Shown here piece after piece: positions 37,827 to 46,775 of a DNA stretch of 64,000 bases. The notes under the pieces were generated by a model, which saw nothing but the letters and a program-made list of their open reading frames with translations, did not search any database and had not been told where the DNA came from. The translations under genes and the position numbers were made by a program. Position 1 is the first letter of the stretch, and every line of letters starts with the position of its first letter. The DNA is from Acetobacterium paludosum (GTDB lineage Bacteria; Bacillota; Clostridia; Eubacteriales; Eubacteriaceae): NCBI RefSeq assembly GCF_008086595.1, contig NZ_RXYA01000011.1:1-64000 (forward strand), written 5' to 3'.

Positions 37827-37863
37827 AACAATAAAACAATAAAACAATAAAACAATAAAACAA
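37824..37863 (+). repeat. (TAAAACAA)5 microsatellite
   Basis: Five exact copies of an 8-nt unit, the first of which supplies the grpE stop codon. It lies in the gap between grpE and dnaK. Confidence 0.85.
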
Positions 37864-37969
37864 GTTAACAGGCATTAAACCGGAATACTTGTAAATGGCG
37901 ATTAAATCGTTGTGAGCCGGGATTTCCGTTTTAAATAAAAATATGAAATAATTTCAGGAGGAAATAGAT

Positions 37970-39811
37970 ATGGGCAAAGAAAAAATTATCGGGATTGACT
38001 TAGGAACAACAAATTCTTGTGTAGCCGTTTTAGAAGGCGGAGAAGCAGTTGTTATCCCAAACGCAGAAGGAAATAGAACGACCCCATCGGTTGTAGCTTT
38101 TACAAAAGATGGCGAACGATTGGTTGGACAGGTCGCTAAACGACAGGCTGTTACCAATCCGGATCGTACCATTGCTTCAATCAAACGTGAAATGGGAACC
38201 GATTATAAGGTGAAAATAGATGATTCAAGCTATACGCCGCAAGAAATTTCGGCAATGATTCTGCAGAAATTAAGAGCAGATGCCGAAGCTTATTTGGGAG
38301 AAACAGTTACTAAAGCCGTTATTACCGTACCGGCATACTTTAGTGATGCGCAAAGACAGGCAACCAAGGATGCCGGCCGGATTGCCGGTCTGGAAGTTTT
38401 GCGAATTATCAACGAACCAACAGCGGCAGCCCTTGCTTATGGCCTGGACAAAGATACCAGTCATAAAATTATGGTTTATGACCTTGGCGGCGGAACCTTT
38501 GATGTATCCATTCTTGAATTAGGGGATGGTGTGTTTGAAGTTAAGGCAACGAACGGAAACAATCACCTTGGCGGTGATGATTTTGACCAGAAAATTATTG
38601 ACTGGATGGCAGCCGAGTTTAAGAAATCTCACGGGATTGATCTTAAAAACGACAAAATGGCCCTTCAAAGACTTAAAGAAGCCGCTGAAAAAGCTAAAAT
38701 TGAATTGTCAACCGTGATGAAATCAGATATCAACCTGCCATTTATCACCGCGACAGCAGAAGGTCCGCAGCATTTAGAATTGTCCTTAACCCGAGCTAAA
38801 TTCGATGAATTAACATCGGATCTTGTAAAAAGCACCACTGGTCCGGTTGAAAAGGCGATGAAGGATGCCGGTCTTGCTAAAAATGAATTAGATAAAGTTA
38901 TCCTGGTTGGTGGTTCAACAAGAACACCGTCAGTACAGGATGCCGTTAAGAATATTACCGGCGAAGAAGCTTACAAGGGTATTAACCCGGATGAATGTGT
39001 TGCGATTGGGGCAGCTATTCAGGGTGGTGTTTTAGCCGGTGAAGTGAATGACGTCTTACTACTTGATGTCACTCCATTATCATTGGGTATTGAAACATTA
39101 GGTGGTGTGTTCACTCGCTTAATCGATCGTAATACCACCATTCCTACTAAAAAAAGCCAGACTTTCTCAACTGCTGCAGATAATCAAACGGCGGTCGACA
39201 TCCATGTTTTACAGGGTGAACGCGAAATGTCTAAAGATAATAAAACATTAGGTCGGTTCCAATTAACCGGTATTCCTTCAGCACGTCGCGGGATTCCTCA
39301 AATCGAAGTAACCTTTGATATTGATGCCAATGGTATCGTTAGTGTATCGGCTAAAGATATCGGAACAGGCAAAACTCAAAATGTAGTGATTAAATCCACA
39401 ACCAACATGAGCGATGATGAAATTGACAAAGCTGTAAAAGAAGCGGAACAACATGCTGATGAAGATAAAAAAGCCAAGGCTTTGATTGAAGCTAAGAATG
39501 TTGCCGATTCCACCATTTATCAAACTGAACAATCCTTAAAGGAAATGGAAGGTAAAGTTTCAGACGACGACAAGAAAAAAGTTGAAGCGGCACTGGCTGA
39601 ACTTAGAACAGCCAGTGAAGGGGAAGACGTCGAAACGATTACCAAAGCAACGGAAGCAGTGAACGAAGCATTCTACCCATTGGCTCAAAAAATGTATGAA
39701 GAAGCTGCGGCCCAACAACAACCTGAAGGACAGGATGCTGCTGCTCAGGGTGACGATGATGATGTTGTAGAAGCTGAATACGAAGAAGTAAAAGAAGACG
39801 AAAAAAAATAA
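37970..39811 (+). CDS. dnaK: Chaperone DnaK (Hsp70)
   Basis: Predicted 613-residue Hsp70. The ATPase domain (about 1-380) starts [17 protein letters not shown] and contains [15 protein letters not shown] and [12 protein letters not shown]. The substrate domain (about 385-500) and helical lid follow, and the tail is acidic ([17 protein letters not shown]). AGGAGG precedes ATG 37970. The 143-nt gap after grpE contains the TAAAACAA repeat and an imperfect hairpin, so dnaK might also be set apart by processing. Confidence 0.98.
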   Translation: MGKEKIIGIDLGTTNSCVAVLEGGEAVVIPNAEGNRTTPSVVAFTKDGERLVGQVAKRQAVTNPDRTIASIKREMGTDYKVKIDDSSYTPQEISAMILQKLRADAEAYLGETVTKAVITVPAYFSDAQRQATKDAGRIAGLEVLRIINEPTAAALAYGLDKDTSHKIMVYDLGGGTFDVSILELGDGVFEVKATNGNNHLGGDDFDQKIIDWMAAEFKKSHGIDLKNDKMALQRLKEAAEKAKIELSTVMKSDINLPFITATAEGPQHLELSLTRAKFDELTSDLVKSTTGPVEKAMKDAGLAKNELDKVILVGGSTRTPSVQDAVKNITGEEAYKGINPDECVAIGAAIQGGVLAGEVNDVLLLDVTPLSLGIETLGGVFTRLIDRNTTIPTKKSQTFSTAADNQTAVDIHVLQGEREMSKDNKTLGRFQLTGIPSARRGIPQIEVTFDIDANGIVSVSAKDIGTGKTQNVVIKSTTNMSDDEIDKAVKEAEQHADEDKKAKALIEAKNVADSTIYQTEQSLKEMEGKVSDDDKKKVEAALAELRTASEGEDVETITKATEAVNEAFYPLAQKMYEEAAAQQQPEGQDAAAQGDDDDVVEAEYEEVKEDEKK

Positions 39812-39814
39812 AAG

Positions 39815-39957
39815 GCTGTTGACAAACAACGCGTTCCTTGTGACAATAATAAATCGTTGTCGGCTGCATGATCAAACAGGCTATCGCCTGTTCGCCATGA
39901 TGCCGACAACTGATGTTACGATTATTGCAAGAAACTTGCTTGATAGTTTGTCTACAG
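39815..39957. repeat. Long fold-back hairpin (family B element)
   Basis: An extended inverted repeat of about 143 nt. The outer pairs are CTGTTGACAAAC/GTTTGTCTACAG, the inner pairs GTTGTCGGC/GCCGACAAC (39856-39864 with 39902-39910) and the tip AACAGGC-TATC-GCCTGTT. A similar element of about 97 nt lies at 58969-59065. It starts four bases after the dnaK stop. Confidence 0.7.
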
Positions 39958-39962
39958 TTTGA

Positions 39963-39997
39963 GTGGCAGCGATCGCTGCCACTATTTTTGTTTTTAG
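39963..39997 (+). terminator. Terminator after dnaK
   Basis: GTGGCAGCGATCGCTGCCAC is a perfect 20-nt palindrome followed by TATTTTTGTTTTT. It would end or attenuate the hrcA-grpE-dnaK transcript ahead of dnaJ. Confidence 0.75.
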
Positions 39998-40017
39998 TGC
40001 TTGAGCAAAAAAACACT

Positions 40018-40046
40018 TTTACTCTTTCGCTTTAATAGGGTATAAT
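40018..40046 (+). promoter_or_regulatory. Possible dnaJ promoter
   Basis: TTTACT (40018-40023), 17 nt, TATAAT (40041-40046), about 50 nt before ATG dnaJ. Together with the preceding terminator it suggests that dnaJ has its own transcription start. Confidence 0.55.
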
Positions 40047-40096
40047 TAATAGTTGTTTAGTTGTTGAGAAGGATTCAAAAGAGGTGAGATAAATTT

Positions 40097-41278
40097 ATGA
40101 GCGAAAAAAGAGATTACTATGAGGTACTGGGTGTTGGCAAAACAGCTAGTGCAGATGAGATAAAAAAAGCCTATCGGAAAAAGGCAATGGAGTTCCATCC
40201 TGATAAAAATCCGGGTGATAAAGCGGCTGAAGAAAAATTCAAAGAAGCCAATGAAGCTTATGAAGTATTAAGCGATGCTGATAAAAAATCTCGTTATGAC
40301 CAGTATGGTCATGCCGGAGTTGACCCCAGTGCCGGTGGCTATGGCGGCGGTGGTTTTAGCGGTGGCGGTGGTTTTGGCGGCTTTGAGGATATCTTTGGGG
40401 ATATTTTCAGTGCCTTTGGCGGCGGCGGTGGTTTTAGCGGCGGAAGTTCTCGTGGCCGCAGTCGATCGAACCGTGGCAGCGATATGAAAATCAGCATTAA
40501 TTTGACTTTCCGTGAGGCGGTATTTGGTGTTGAGAAAAAGATTAAGATCAAACGTAATGAAAGCTGTTCAACTTGCGGCGGTACCGGTGCTGAAAAAGGA
40601 TCAACTGCTAAAACCTGTGATCAATGCGGTGGTTCCGGACAAGTTTATGTCAGACAGCAAACACCATTTGGGACGGTTCAACAGGTTCAGACCTGTGATA
40701 AGTGTCATGGCGAAGGAAAAATCATTGATAAACCGTGTGCGACTTGCCATGGCAAAGGTGTTGAATTAAAAGAACGTACCATTAATATAAAGATTCCTGC
40801 CGGTGTGGATGATGGACAAATGCTGCCGCTGCGAGGTGAGGGCAACGCTGGGCCGAACAATGGCAGTAAAGGCGATCTTTACGTTTATATGAACGTGAAA
40901 GAAGATTTGCTCTTCAAACGAAATGGGGACGATGTTTATTATGAAGTGCCCATTACCTATGCTCAGGCAGCCATGGGAGACGGCTTGGTCGTACCAACGA
41001 TTGATGGCAGGATTAAGCTTAAGATTCCTGAGGGAACGCAAAACGGGAAGGTCTTCCGCCTGAAAGGCAAAGGCATACCCAATGTGAATGGCCGTGGCCG
41101 CGGGGATTTATTTATAACCATTAAGGTGGAAGTACCCCGTAAACTAAACCGTGAGCAACGCCACGCGCTGGAAGAATTTGCGAAGGTTACCGGTGCCGAT
41201 GCCCATCCTGAAGGAAAGCGTTTCTGGTCTCGGGTTGAGACCGAAGAAAAAGAAAATAGTCCCAAAAAAGACGCATGA
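40097..41278 (+). CDS. dnaJ: Chaperone DnaJ (Hsp40)
   Basis: Predicted 393-residue class I J-protein. The J domain (about 1-70) has the HPD motif (FHPDKNPG). A Gly/Phe-rich stretch (about 80-130) is followed by four CxxCxGxG zinc repeats (about 155-220: [32 protein letters not shown]) and the C-terminal peptide-binding domains. It delivers clients to DnaK. It is the last heat-shock gene before the accessory block. Confidence 0.97.
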   Translation: MSEKRDYYEVLGVGKTASADEIKKAYRKKAMEFHPDKNPGDKAAEEKFKEANEAYEVLSDADKKSRYDQYGHAGVDPSAGGYGGGGFSGGGGFGGFEDIFGDIFSAFGGGGGFSGGSSRGRSRSNRGSDMKISINLTFREAVFGVEKKIKIKRNESCSTCGGTGAEKGSTAKTCDQCGGSGQVYVRQQTPFGTVQQVQTCDKCHGEGKIIDKPCATCHGKGVELKERTINIKIPAGVDDGQMLPLRGEGNAGPNNGSKGDLYVYMNVKEDLLFKRNGDDVYYEVPITYAQAAMGDGLVVPTIDGRIKLKIPEGTQNGKVFRLKGKGIPNVNGRGRGDLFITIKVEVPRKLNREQRHALEEFAKVTGADAHPEGKRFWSRVETEEKENSPKKDA

Positions 41279-41360
41279 TAAAAAGTTGATTGAATCGTGT
41301 CGGGGCGGGAGTATGTCCGTCTTTACTATTTTGTGTTGACTGATAGACAAATTTAACAGT

Positions 41361-41436
41361 GTAGGGGCGATTATTAATCGCCCGTCAACATTTGTTTTAC
41401 ACAGACCATCTGCAGGCGGGTACTACCCGCCCCGAC
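41361..41436. repeat. 77-nt palindromic element (76 nt)
   Basis: GTAGGGGCGATTATTAATCG at the left, GCGGGTACTACCCGCCCCGAC at the right. It lies after dnaJ, at the left side of the accessory block. The stretch 41279-41715 holds this element and a terminator only. Confidence 0.75.
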
Positions 41437-41465
41437 AGATTAATGATAAAAAAATAGGCTTGAAA

Positions 41466-41492
41466 AGAATACCGGAGAAATCCGGTATTCTT
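41466..41492 (+). terminator. Terminator hairpin
   Basis: AAGAATACCGGA-GAAA-TCCGGTATTCTTTT. The 20-nt core ATACCGGAGAAATCCGGTAT is repeated exactly at 43004-43023, on the other side of the XRE-type regulator gene. Confidence 0.8.
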
Positions 41493-41715
41493 TTGATTCT
41501 ATAATATTTGGTGTTGGTGGAATAGCCAGCACCAATTTTTGCGCAAAATTTCATACAAAAAAATAATTGCGATACCCAACCTGTTAAACATTGATTTGCA
41601 TTCACTTTTCTGATAGAATGTGAAGAAAATGTGAAAAATAAGTGATGAAACGGTGAAGAAAGATAGCGAGTTGGAGTTATGAAAATAATTTATCAATAGA
41701 TTAAGGGTGGTAAAT

Positions 41716-42990
41716 ATGGGCCGAGAACTAGGTAATGCTGTCAAAGCGATCATTCAGGAGAAAAAAATTTCGGTTTTCCAATTGGCAAAAGAAGTGGATG
41801 TCGATCGAACAACCCTGCAACACTTTTTTACCGGAAAAAGAAAAATTCATTTAAAAAAATTTCAGGAAATGATGACGGTTCTTAATCTGACAAAAGAAAG
41901 AAAGAAAGCACTTTATACCTTGTATGAAAAAGAATGCGATGAGAAAGAGCTGATAAAGAATGTTCAGGATGTTTTTTCATTATACACGATATTAAGTGAG
42001 CATGTTGACTTGAATATAAACAGTGTTGGACAGGATGAGTATCGGATAAAAAATGATCTTTTTCATGAGGAAACTCAGATTATCAAAGGTCAGGTTGAAA
42101 TTGAAGCATTGATTAGAAGCGCTTTCATTGAAGAAATGGATCAAAATGAAAAAGCACATATCATCATGTCAATTAATTTCAAACACTTGTTTTTATATGA
42201 ATCGATTATAAAGATGGCCAATGGTCAGCATAAATGCGGAAAAATTCAAAATATTATTCCCCTCGTCAACAAGAAGAAGCTGGGAAATAATCTGGATATT
42301 CTTAACCGGGTTCTCCCATTAAAATGTCTTGAAAACGTTAACTATGAACCTTACTATTTTTATACCGGCACAAAGATTTATGATGATATCAGCATCATCG
42401 TTCCTAATTATTTTATTACATCCAAACATGTGATTATCATTGATCGTGATTTTGAGAGTGCGATTATTTCTGATAATCCGCAAATAATTACGTATTATCG
42501 AGAAAAGGCTCAGTCCATATTAAATCGTTGTGAACAACTGGTGGAAAAGAAAGCTGTTGAGAATCCCCGGCAATCCATCCCAGCCTTGGAAAAAATTGGC
42601 GCCGATAATGATTCAACAAAATATTATACCTTGGACCAAATACATCAAACGATGATCGATTCTTTTGAGCAACCAATAATAAGCAGAGAAAAACAATTAC
42701 TGACTTTCCCTGATAAAAACAGCGCAGACAAATCTCGTGAATTTATTTTAAGAGATAGCTTTATCAGTGATTCAGGAGCATTGGGAATTCAATACTTAGT
42801 AGATGATGAACAATTGGTATTTTATATTTTCGATAAAAACAACAAAAAAATAATCGCTTTGTGTGTCAGTGAGATTGGGATTGTGACCGTTTTTAAAGAA
42901 TTATTTGATTATCTGCCCTACAGTTTTTATGTTTATTCACCGGATGAAATAGATGAATATTCTAGAAAAGTTGAAAATACTGCAAATTAG
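41716..42990 (+). CDS. XRE-type HTH regulator, uncharacterised large C-terminus (2)
   Basis: Predicted 424-residue protein, apparently a paralogue of the regulator at 10146-11612. The N-terminal helix-turn-helix (about 10-50; SVFQLAKEVDVDRTTLQHFF) leads into a long alpha/beta region with no domain I recognise and ends with DYLPYSFYVYSPDEIDEY. The first helices (DRTTLQ) and the C-terminal YLP-x-S-x-YV-x-S signature are shared with the other protein. ATG 41716 is preferred over GTG 41707, which overlaps the AAGGGTGG ribosome binding site. It is a single-gene unit between two identical terminator cores. Signal and target are unknown. Confidence 0.7.
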   Translation: MGRELGNAVKAIIQEKKISVFQLAKEVDVDRTTLQHFFTGKRKIHLKKFQEMMTVLNLTKERKKALYTLYEKECDEKELIKNVQDVFSLYTILSEHVDLNINSVGQDEYRIKNDLFHEETQIIKGQVEIEALIRSAFIEEMDQNEKAHIIMSINFKHLFLYESIIKMANGQHKCGKIQNIIPLVNKKKLGNNLDILNRVLPLKCLENVNYEPYYFYTGTKIYDDISIIVPNYFITSKHVIIIDRDFESAIISDNPQIITYYREKAQSILNRCEQLVEKKAVENPRQSIPALEKIGADNDSTKYYTLDQIHQTMIDSFEQPIISREKQLLTFPDKNSADKSREFILRDSFISDSGALGIQYLVDDEQLVFYIFDKNNKKIIALCVSEIGIVTVFKELFDYLPYSFYVYSPDEIDEYSRKVENTAN

Positions 42991-43001
42991 ACATCAACCT
43001 T

Positions 43002-43027
43002 AAATACCGGAGAAATCCGGTATTTTT
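43002..43027 (+). terminator. Terminator of XRE-type regulator 2
   Basis: AAATACCGGA-GAAA-TCCGGTATTTTT, 12 nt after the stop. It has the same core as the hairpin at 41466. Confidence 0.85.
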
Positions 43028-43030
43028 ATA

Positions 43031-43059
43031 TTGACAAAAAAAAGATGGCGGCATATAAT
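43031..43059 (+). promoter_or_regulatory. Promoter of cysK
   Basis: TTGACA (43031-43036), 17 nt, TATAAT (43054-43059): a consensus promoter about 68 nt before ATG cysK. The AT-rich stretch between it and the gene (ATATCAAGTAAATCATATAGACTTAATATG) may hold a binding site for the Rrf2 protein encoded downstream. Confidence 0.85.
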
Positions 43060-43126
43060 AAACATATCAAGTAAATCATATAGACTTAATATGAATTAAA
43101 AAAAATAAAAGAAATGAGGTAATATA

Positions 43127-44059
43127 ATGTCAAAAAAAATCGCAACAAAATTAACTGATTTAATCGGGAATACGCCTTTATTGGAATTATCAAATTATGA
43201 AAAAACACTGGCACTTGATGCTAAGATTGTGGCAAAGTTAGAGTATTTTAACCCTTTGTCATCGGTTAAGGATCGGATTGGATTGGCGATGATTGAAGAT
43301 GGCGAAAAAGCAGGCCTTATTAAAGAGGGGACTGTCATTATTGAACCGACAAGCGGAAATACGGGGATTGGACTTTCCTTTGTGGCAGCGGCTAAGGGCT
43401 ATCGCATGATTTTAACCATGCCTGAAACCATGAGTGTTGAACGTCGAAACTTACTTGCCGCTTTGGGTGCTGAACTGGTATTAACACCTGGCGCTGACGG
43501 CATGAAAGGAGCTATCGCCAAAGCGAATGAATTGGCGGAGACCATTCCGAATGCTTATGTTCCACAGCAGTTCGAAAATCCCTCAAACCCGGAAGTCCAC
43601 AGAAAGACCACGGCGGTTGAGATATGGAATGATACAGATGGTGAAGTGGATATTTTTGTAGCCGGAATTGGCACCGGGGGAACGATTACCGGTGTTGGTG
43701 AGGTCTTGAAAGAGAGAAAACCAGGAGTACAAGTGGTTGCGGTAGAACCTGAATCATCACCGGTACTTTCAGGCGGAAAGCCGGGTCCTCACAAAATCCA
43801 GGGGATTGGAGCAGGTTTTGTTCCCGCGGTTTTAAATACGAAGGTATATGACGAAGTAATTGGCGTCAGCAATGAAGATGCTTTCCAAACCGCAAAAACA
43901 GTAGCAAAGAAAGAAGGCCTTTTGGTCGGAATTTCTTCTGGTGCGGCGCTTTACGCAGCAACGTTGTTGGCGAAACGACCTGAGAATAAAGGCAAGACTA
44001 TTGTTGTCCTTATGCCGGATACCGGTGAACGCTACTTATCCGTGGGGTTATACGCATAA
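43127..44059 (+). CDS. cysK: Cysteine synthase A
   Basis: Predicted 310-residue PLP enzyme converting O-acetylserine and sulfide to cysteine. The PLP lysine is K48 (SSVKDRIG), the substrate loop is TSGNTG and the phosphate-binding GTGGT is near 180. Length is typical. A GAGGTAATATA site precedes ATG 43127. Its stop overlaps the start of the Rrf2 gene by one base (TAATG), so expression is coupled; in Bacilli, CysK binds the Rrf2-family regulator CymR to signal cysteine status. Confidence 0.96.
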   Translation: MSKKIATKLTDLIGNTPLLELSNYEKTLALDAKIVAKLEYFNPLSSVKDRIGLAMIEDGEKAGLIKEGTVIIEPTSGNTGIGLSFVAAAKGYRMILTMPETMSVERRNLLAALGAELVLTPGADGMKGAIAKANELAETIPNAYVPQQFENPSNPEVHRKTTAVEIWNDTDGEVDIFVAGIGTGGTITGVGEVLKERKPGVQVVAVEPESSPVLSGGKPGPHKIQGIGAGFVPAVLNTKVYDEVIGVSNEDAFQTAKTVAKKEGLLVGISSGAALYAATLLAKRPENKGKTIVVLMPDTGERYLSVGLYA

Positions 44060-44493
44060 TGAAAATATCCACAAAAGGCAGATATGCGCTGCGTTTAATG
44101 TTGGACTTGGCAATCAACAATACCGGGGAGTATATTCCCATTAAACGGATTGCTGAACGCCAGGAAATTTCAGAAAAATATCTGGAGCAGATTATTACTC
44201 AGATTTCCCGGGCGGGGTATGTCAAAAGCGTCCGGGGATCTCAGGGTGGCTATCAGTTGACAAAACCCCCCGAAGAATACACAGTTGGGATGATTTTAAG
44301 ATTAATGGAAGGGGAACTTTCCCCGGTTGCCTGTCTGGATGAACCAGGCAACTGCGAACGAGCAGATCGCTGCGTGACGGTGGAGGTCTGGCAGGAGATT
44401 AAAGAGGCCATCGAAAATGTGGTGAACAACATCACACTGGCTGATTTGGTCAGGCGCTATCATGAAAAAGGTACTTGCGAGTATTATATTTAA
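44059..44493 (+). CDS. Rrf2-family regulator with [Fe-S] cysteine triplet
   Basis: Predicted 144-residue transcription regulator. The winged helix occupies about 1-80 (KGRYALRLMLDLA, SEKYLEQII, VRGSQGGYQL). Cysteines C92, C99 and C105 stand where IscR has its cluster ligands (spacing CX6CX5C here). The coupling to cysK points to a CymR-like role, while the cysteines point to an IscR-like Fe-S sensor. I infer control of cysteine supply and perhaps Fe-S assembly; no iscS-like gene is adjacent. Confidence 0.88.
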   Translation: MKISTKGRYALRLMLDLAINNTGEYIPIKRIAERQEISEKYLEQIITQISRAGYVKSVRGSQGGYQLTKPPEEYTVGMILRLMEGELSPVACLDEPGNCERADRCVTVEVWQEIKEAIENVVNNITLADLVRRYHEKGTCEYYI

Positions 44494-44535
44494 GATTAGT
44501 AAGGGCGATTAAGGTTTGCAGGGCGATTAAGGTTT

Positions 44536-44612
44536 GTAGGGGCGATCCATGATCGCCTGCAGACGATGGTTTTGGAGATAAGCGTTGGTGGGCGATCATG
44601 GATCGCCCCTAC
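44536..44612. repeat. 77-nt palindromic element
   Basis: Full copy between the convergent Rrf2 and kinase genes. A degenerate GGGCGATTAAGGTTTG duplicate lies just before it (44503-44535). Confidence 0.8.
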
Positions 44613-44669
44613 GCTTTTTTTTGAGAGTTAAAAGCCGGAATGAATGGCAGGGATCGCCCCTATGCTTGT

Positions 44670-45938
44670 TTATTTAGTGAGCGTTTTTAGAAATCGTGTA
44701 TATTCTTCGATTGCGGTATAATTCTCGTGATTGAGAAGCAGTTCTTCGGCAACCGTCATGCCCAGAATGGATGGGAGGGTCCGGTTTTCTTTAGGGAGTC
44801 TTGAAATATCGTAACAGATGCCGCGATTTGCCAGTCGTGAAGTGATGTTGGCGCCGGCATAGGAAAGTGCATCTTGAAGCTGTTTGATCAGGTAGAAATC
44901 GACATCAAGAATTTTAAGACTGTAACTTTCTTCCTGATAGGTGGCCACCAGATTTCTGAATTCCTGTTGAAAAACATGGTAGAGGCTTTCGATGGTCTCA
45001 CATAAATAAACCTGATAGTCGGCTTTTTCCGGCGCGGATTTTTCATCATCTCCAAACCAGGAAATATAATTGAGACTCAGACTGGCGGTTAGCCGTCCGA
45101 AATCCTGAGCTAATGGACCAAATCCGCCAAATTCGCCATCGATAATGCGTACATCTTCCTGGTTGATCATGATGTTGGAACTGTGCAGGTCGGTATGGAT
45201 CAGACATTCTTTGTTTTCCATAAAATTCTCTCGCAAGCGTTTGACTTCCGCACTGATTTTAGGATTATCCACAAGCTCTTTTCTTTTGGCTTCGGTACCG
45301 GACGCCATTTCCCGCTTCATCGAGACGGCAATATTATCTTCAAATATAGATGAGCAGAGGGCGTTGTATTCGGGATTGACAAAAAAGCGTTCTACTTCGG
45401 ATTTCTTATATCGGGTCAGATGGAGATTGGATGAAAAGAAAAGATTGCGGGCAAAAAAAGTGCCGATTCTTTCGGGAAACATTGGGTGTTTAACCATTCG
45501 GCATAAATCAAATCGCAACAGACTCAGTGCCATCAAATCTTCCATGACGATGATCCGGTTCGCTTCATCGAAAAGATACATTTCCGGACAAATACCGGGG
45601 CAAACGGTATTCCAGAAAATCAGGACAGCAATTTCTGAACGCATCCGTCCTAAATCCAAGGTCCAACCGCCGTCTTCGCCAGCATCCTCGGCTTCGACCG
45701 TATCATTTTTTTCATCTTCGATGCGGTATCGCGGAAATTCAAGCATTTGTTTAAGAATAACGGATTTTCCGTTATCGTCATAAACATGAAAAATTAAATT
45801 AACAAAACCTTCAATGCTTTCCTTTACAGCGTGGAGATCCTCAACGGTTAAGTGAGCATCGGCAGGAAAGATTTCTTTTTCTTTGAGGTAGGCGGCAACG
45901 CCTTCCGATGTCAAATTGCCATAGCTATCAGTGGTCAT
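44670..45938 (-). CDS. APH/methylthioribose-kinase-like phosphotransferase
   Basis: Predicted 422-residue protein kinase-like (APH/choline kinase fold) small-molecule kinase. K63 (SVILKQ) fits the ATP lysine, D250 (HTDLHSSNIM) the catalytic base, and D267 with E269 (IIDGEFGGFGPLAQDFG) the metal site. The last motif resembles that of 5-methylthioribose kinase (DPEF-x-x-x-G) more than that of aminoglycoside kinases. It is third in eutS-eutP-kinase, with a 12-nt gap after eutP. Candidate substrates are 5-deoxyribose or methylthioribose, or an amino alcohol such as ethanolamine or 1-amino-2-propanol. ATG 45938 is chosen because AAGGAAG abuts the ATG at 45944. Confidence 0.75.
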   Translation of the reverse strand: MTTDSYGNLTSEGVAAYLKEKEIFPADAHLTVEDLHAVKESIEGFVNLIFHVYDDNGKSVILKQMLEFPRYRIEDEKNDTVEAEDAGEDGGWTLDLGRMRSEIAVLIFWNTVCPGICPEMYLFDEANRIIVMEDLMALSLLRFDLCRMVKHPMFPERIGTFFARNLFFSSNLHLTRYKKSEVERFFVNPEYNALCSSIFEDNIAVSMKREMASGTEAKRKELVDNPKISAEVKRLRENFMENKECLIHTDLHSSNIMINQEDVRIIDGEFGGFGPLAQDFGRLTASLSLNYISWFGDDEKSAPEKADYQVYLCETIESLYHVFQQEFRNLVATYQEESYSLKILDVDFYLIKQLQDALSYAGANITSRLANRGICYDISRLPKENRTLPSILGMTVAEELLLNHENYTAIEEYTRFLKTLTK

Positions 45939-45950
45939 AATCATCTTCCT

Positions 45951-46421
45951 TTACTTTTTATTTCGATGGGGATCCATATAATGGTGGATCACTTTTTGTA
46001 ATTCTTCAATGCCTTCTCCGGTATAAGCACTCACTTCATAAATATGTTTTGGATGAATGCCGGCATAAACGAGAAGATTTCGACTGCGCTTAATATTGCC
46101 ATCTTCACGGTCAATTTTTGTCACCACGCCAATGGAGGGAATGTTATAGGTGTGGACAAAATTGGGAGAGACTGAATTTTGCGGGTCGATACAGGAATTC
46201 ACAAGGATCACCAGGCCTGCATCCATGGTGACATTAATGGCTTGACGGGCAAAAAAAGGCAACTCAATAAACTCTCCCGGGGTATCAATAAAATGGTCGG
46301 TATAACTAATCATTTGTGTTTTTGCGTAGATCAGTTCCTCTTGGGAGAGCCGTTGCATGAGGGTGGTTTTTCCGCTGCCGATTTTTCCGATAAGGGCCAC
46401 CCGTTTTCGATTACTTGCCAT
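45951..46421 (-). CDS. eutP: EutP/PduV-like small GTPase-fold protein
   Basis: Predicted 156-residue P-loop protein of the EutP/PduV family. The Walker A loop is GKIGSGKTT (about 12-20), switch-like DTPGEF follows near 49 and VTKIDRE is the G4-type motif. Salmonella EutP has acetate kinase activity and PduV associates with microcompartments, so the protein probably acts at the shell. It starts three nt after the eutS stop (TAA-AAT-ATG) and has no strong ribosome site of its own, so it is likely translated by coupling. Confidence 0.9.
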   Translation of the reverse strand: MASNRKRVALIGKIGSGKTTLMQRLSQEELIYAKTQMISYTDHFIDTPGEFIELPFFARQAINVTMDAGLVILVNSCIDPQNSVSPNFVHTYNIPSIGVVTKIDREDGNIKRSRNLLVYAGIHPKHIYEVSAYTGEGIEELQKVIHHYMDPHRNKK

Positions 46422-46424
46422 ATT

Positions 46425-46775
46425 TTATGAGTAGGTAATTTTAGGAATGTCGAAGCCTAAAATCTGATTTAAAGTGTTGAGAATCTCGGTGACGGCGGCT
46501 TTGACATCACTGACCCGGCCGGTGATGACGAGTGATCCGCTGAAACGGTCCAGAAATCCGATTTCTACCGGGGCTGCCTTGGTTGCGGCATCGGCGGCAA
46601 TAATGGCGGCTTCACTTGGCGTGATGGTTAAGATGCCGATGGCATCACTGGCTTCATCGTCCAGGCCGAGTTTGACGTAAATATCGTTTTTGGGTTTGGC
46701 AATAATATGTGCGAGTGTAACCTGTTTACCGGGAACGTATTCTTGGATCGAACGGTTCTTTTTTTCAGTTTCCAT
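46425..46775 (-). CDS. eutS: Microcompartment shell protein, EutS/PduU type
   Basis: Predicted 116-residue BMC-domain protein with the circularly permuted order of EutS/PduU: an N-terminal strand ([18 protein letters not shown]), then [15 protein letters not shown] and the closing [20 protein letters not shown]. Such proteins form hexamers capped by a beta-barrel in a shell facet. Starting at ATG 46775 puts AAGG eight bases upstream; the GTG at 46784 overlaps that site. No other shell protein, aldehyde dehydrogenase or signature enzyme lies in the window, so this is a satellite fragment. Confidence 0.93.
   Translation of the reverse strand: METEKKNRSIQEYVPGKQVTLAHIIAKPKNDIYVKLGLDDEASDAIGILTITPSEAAIIAADAATKAAPVEIGFLDRFSGSLVITGRVSDVKAAVTEILNTLNQILGFDIPKITYS

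Noticed and set aside
44670-46775. Complete ethanolamine-use locus
   Set aside because: No ethanolamine ammonia-lyase, aldehyde dehydrogenase or further shell gene is in the window.
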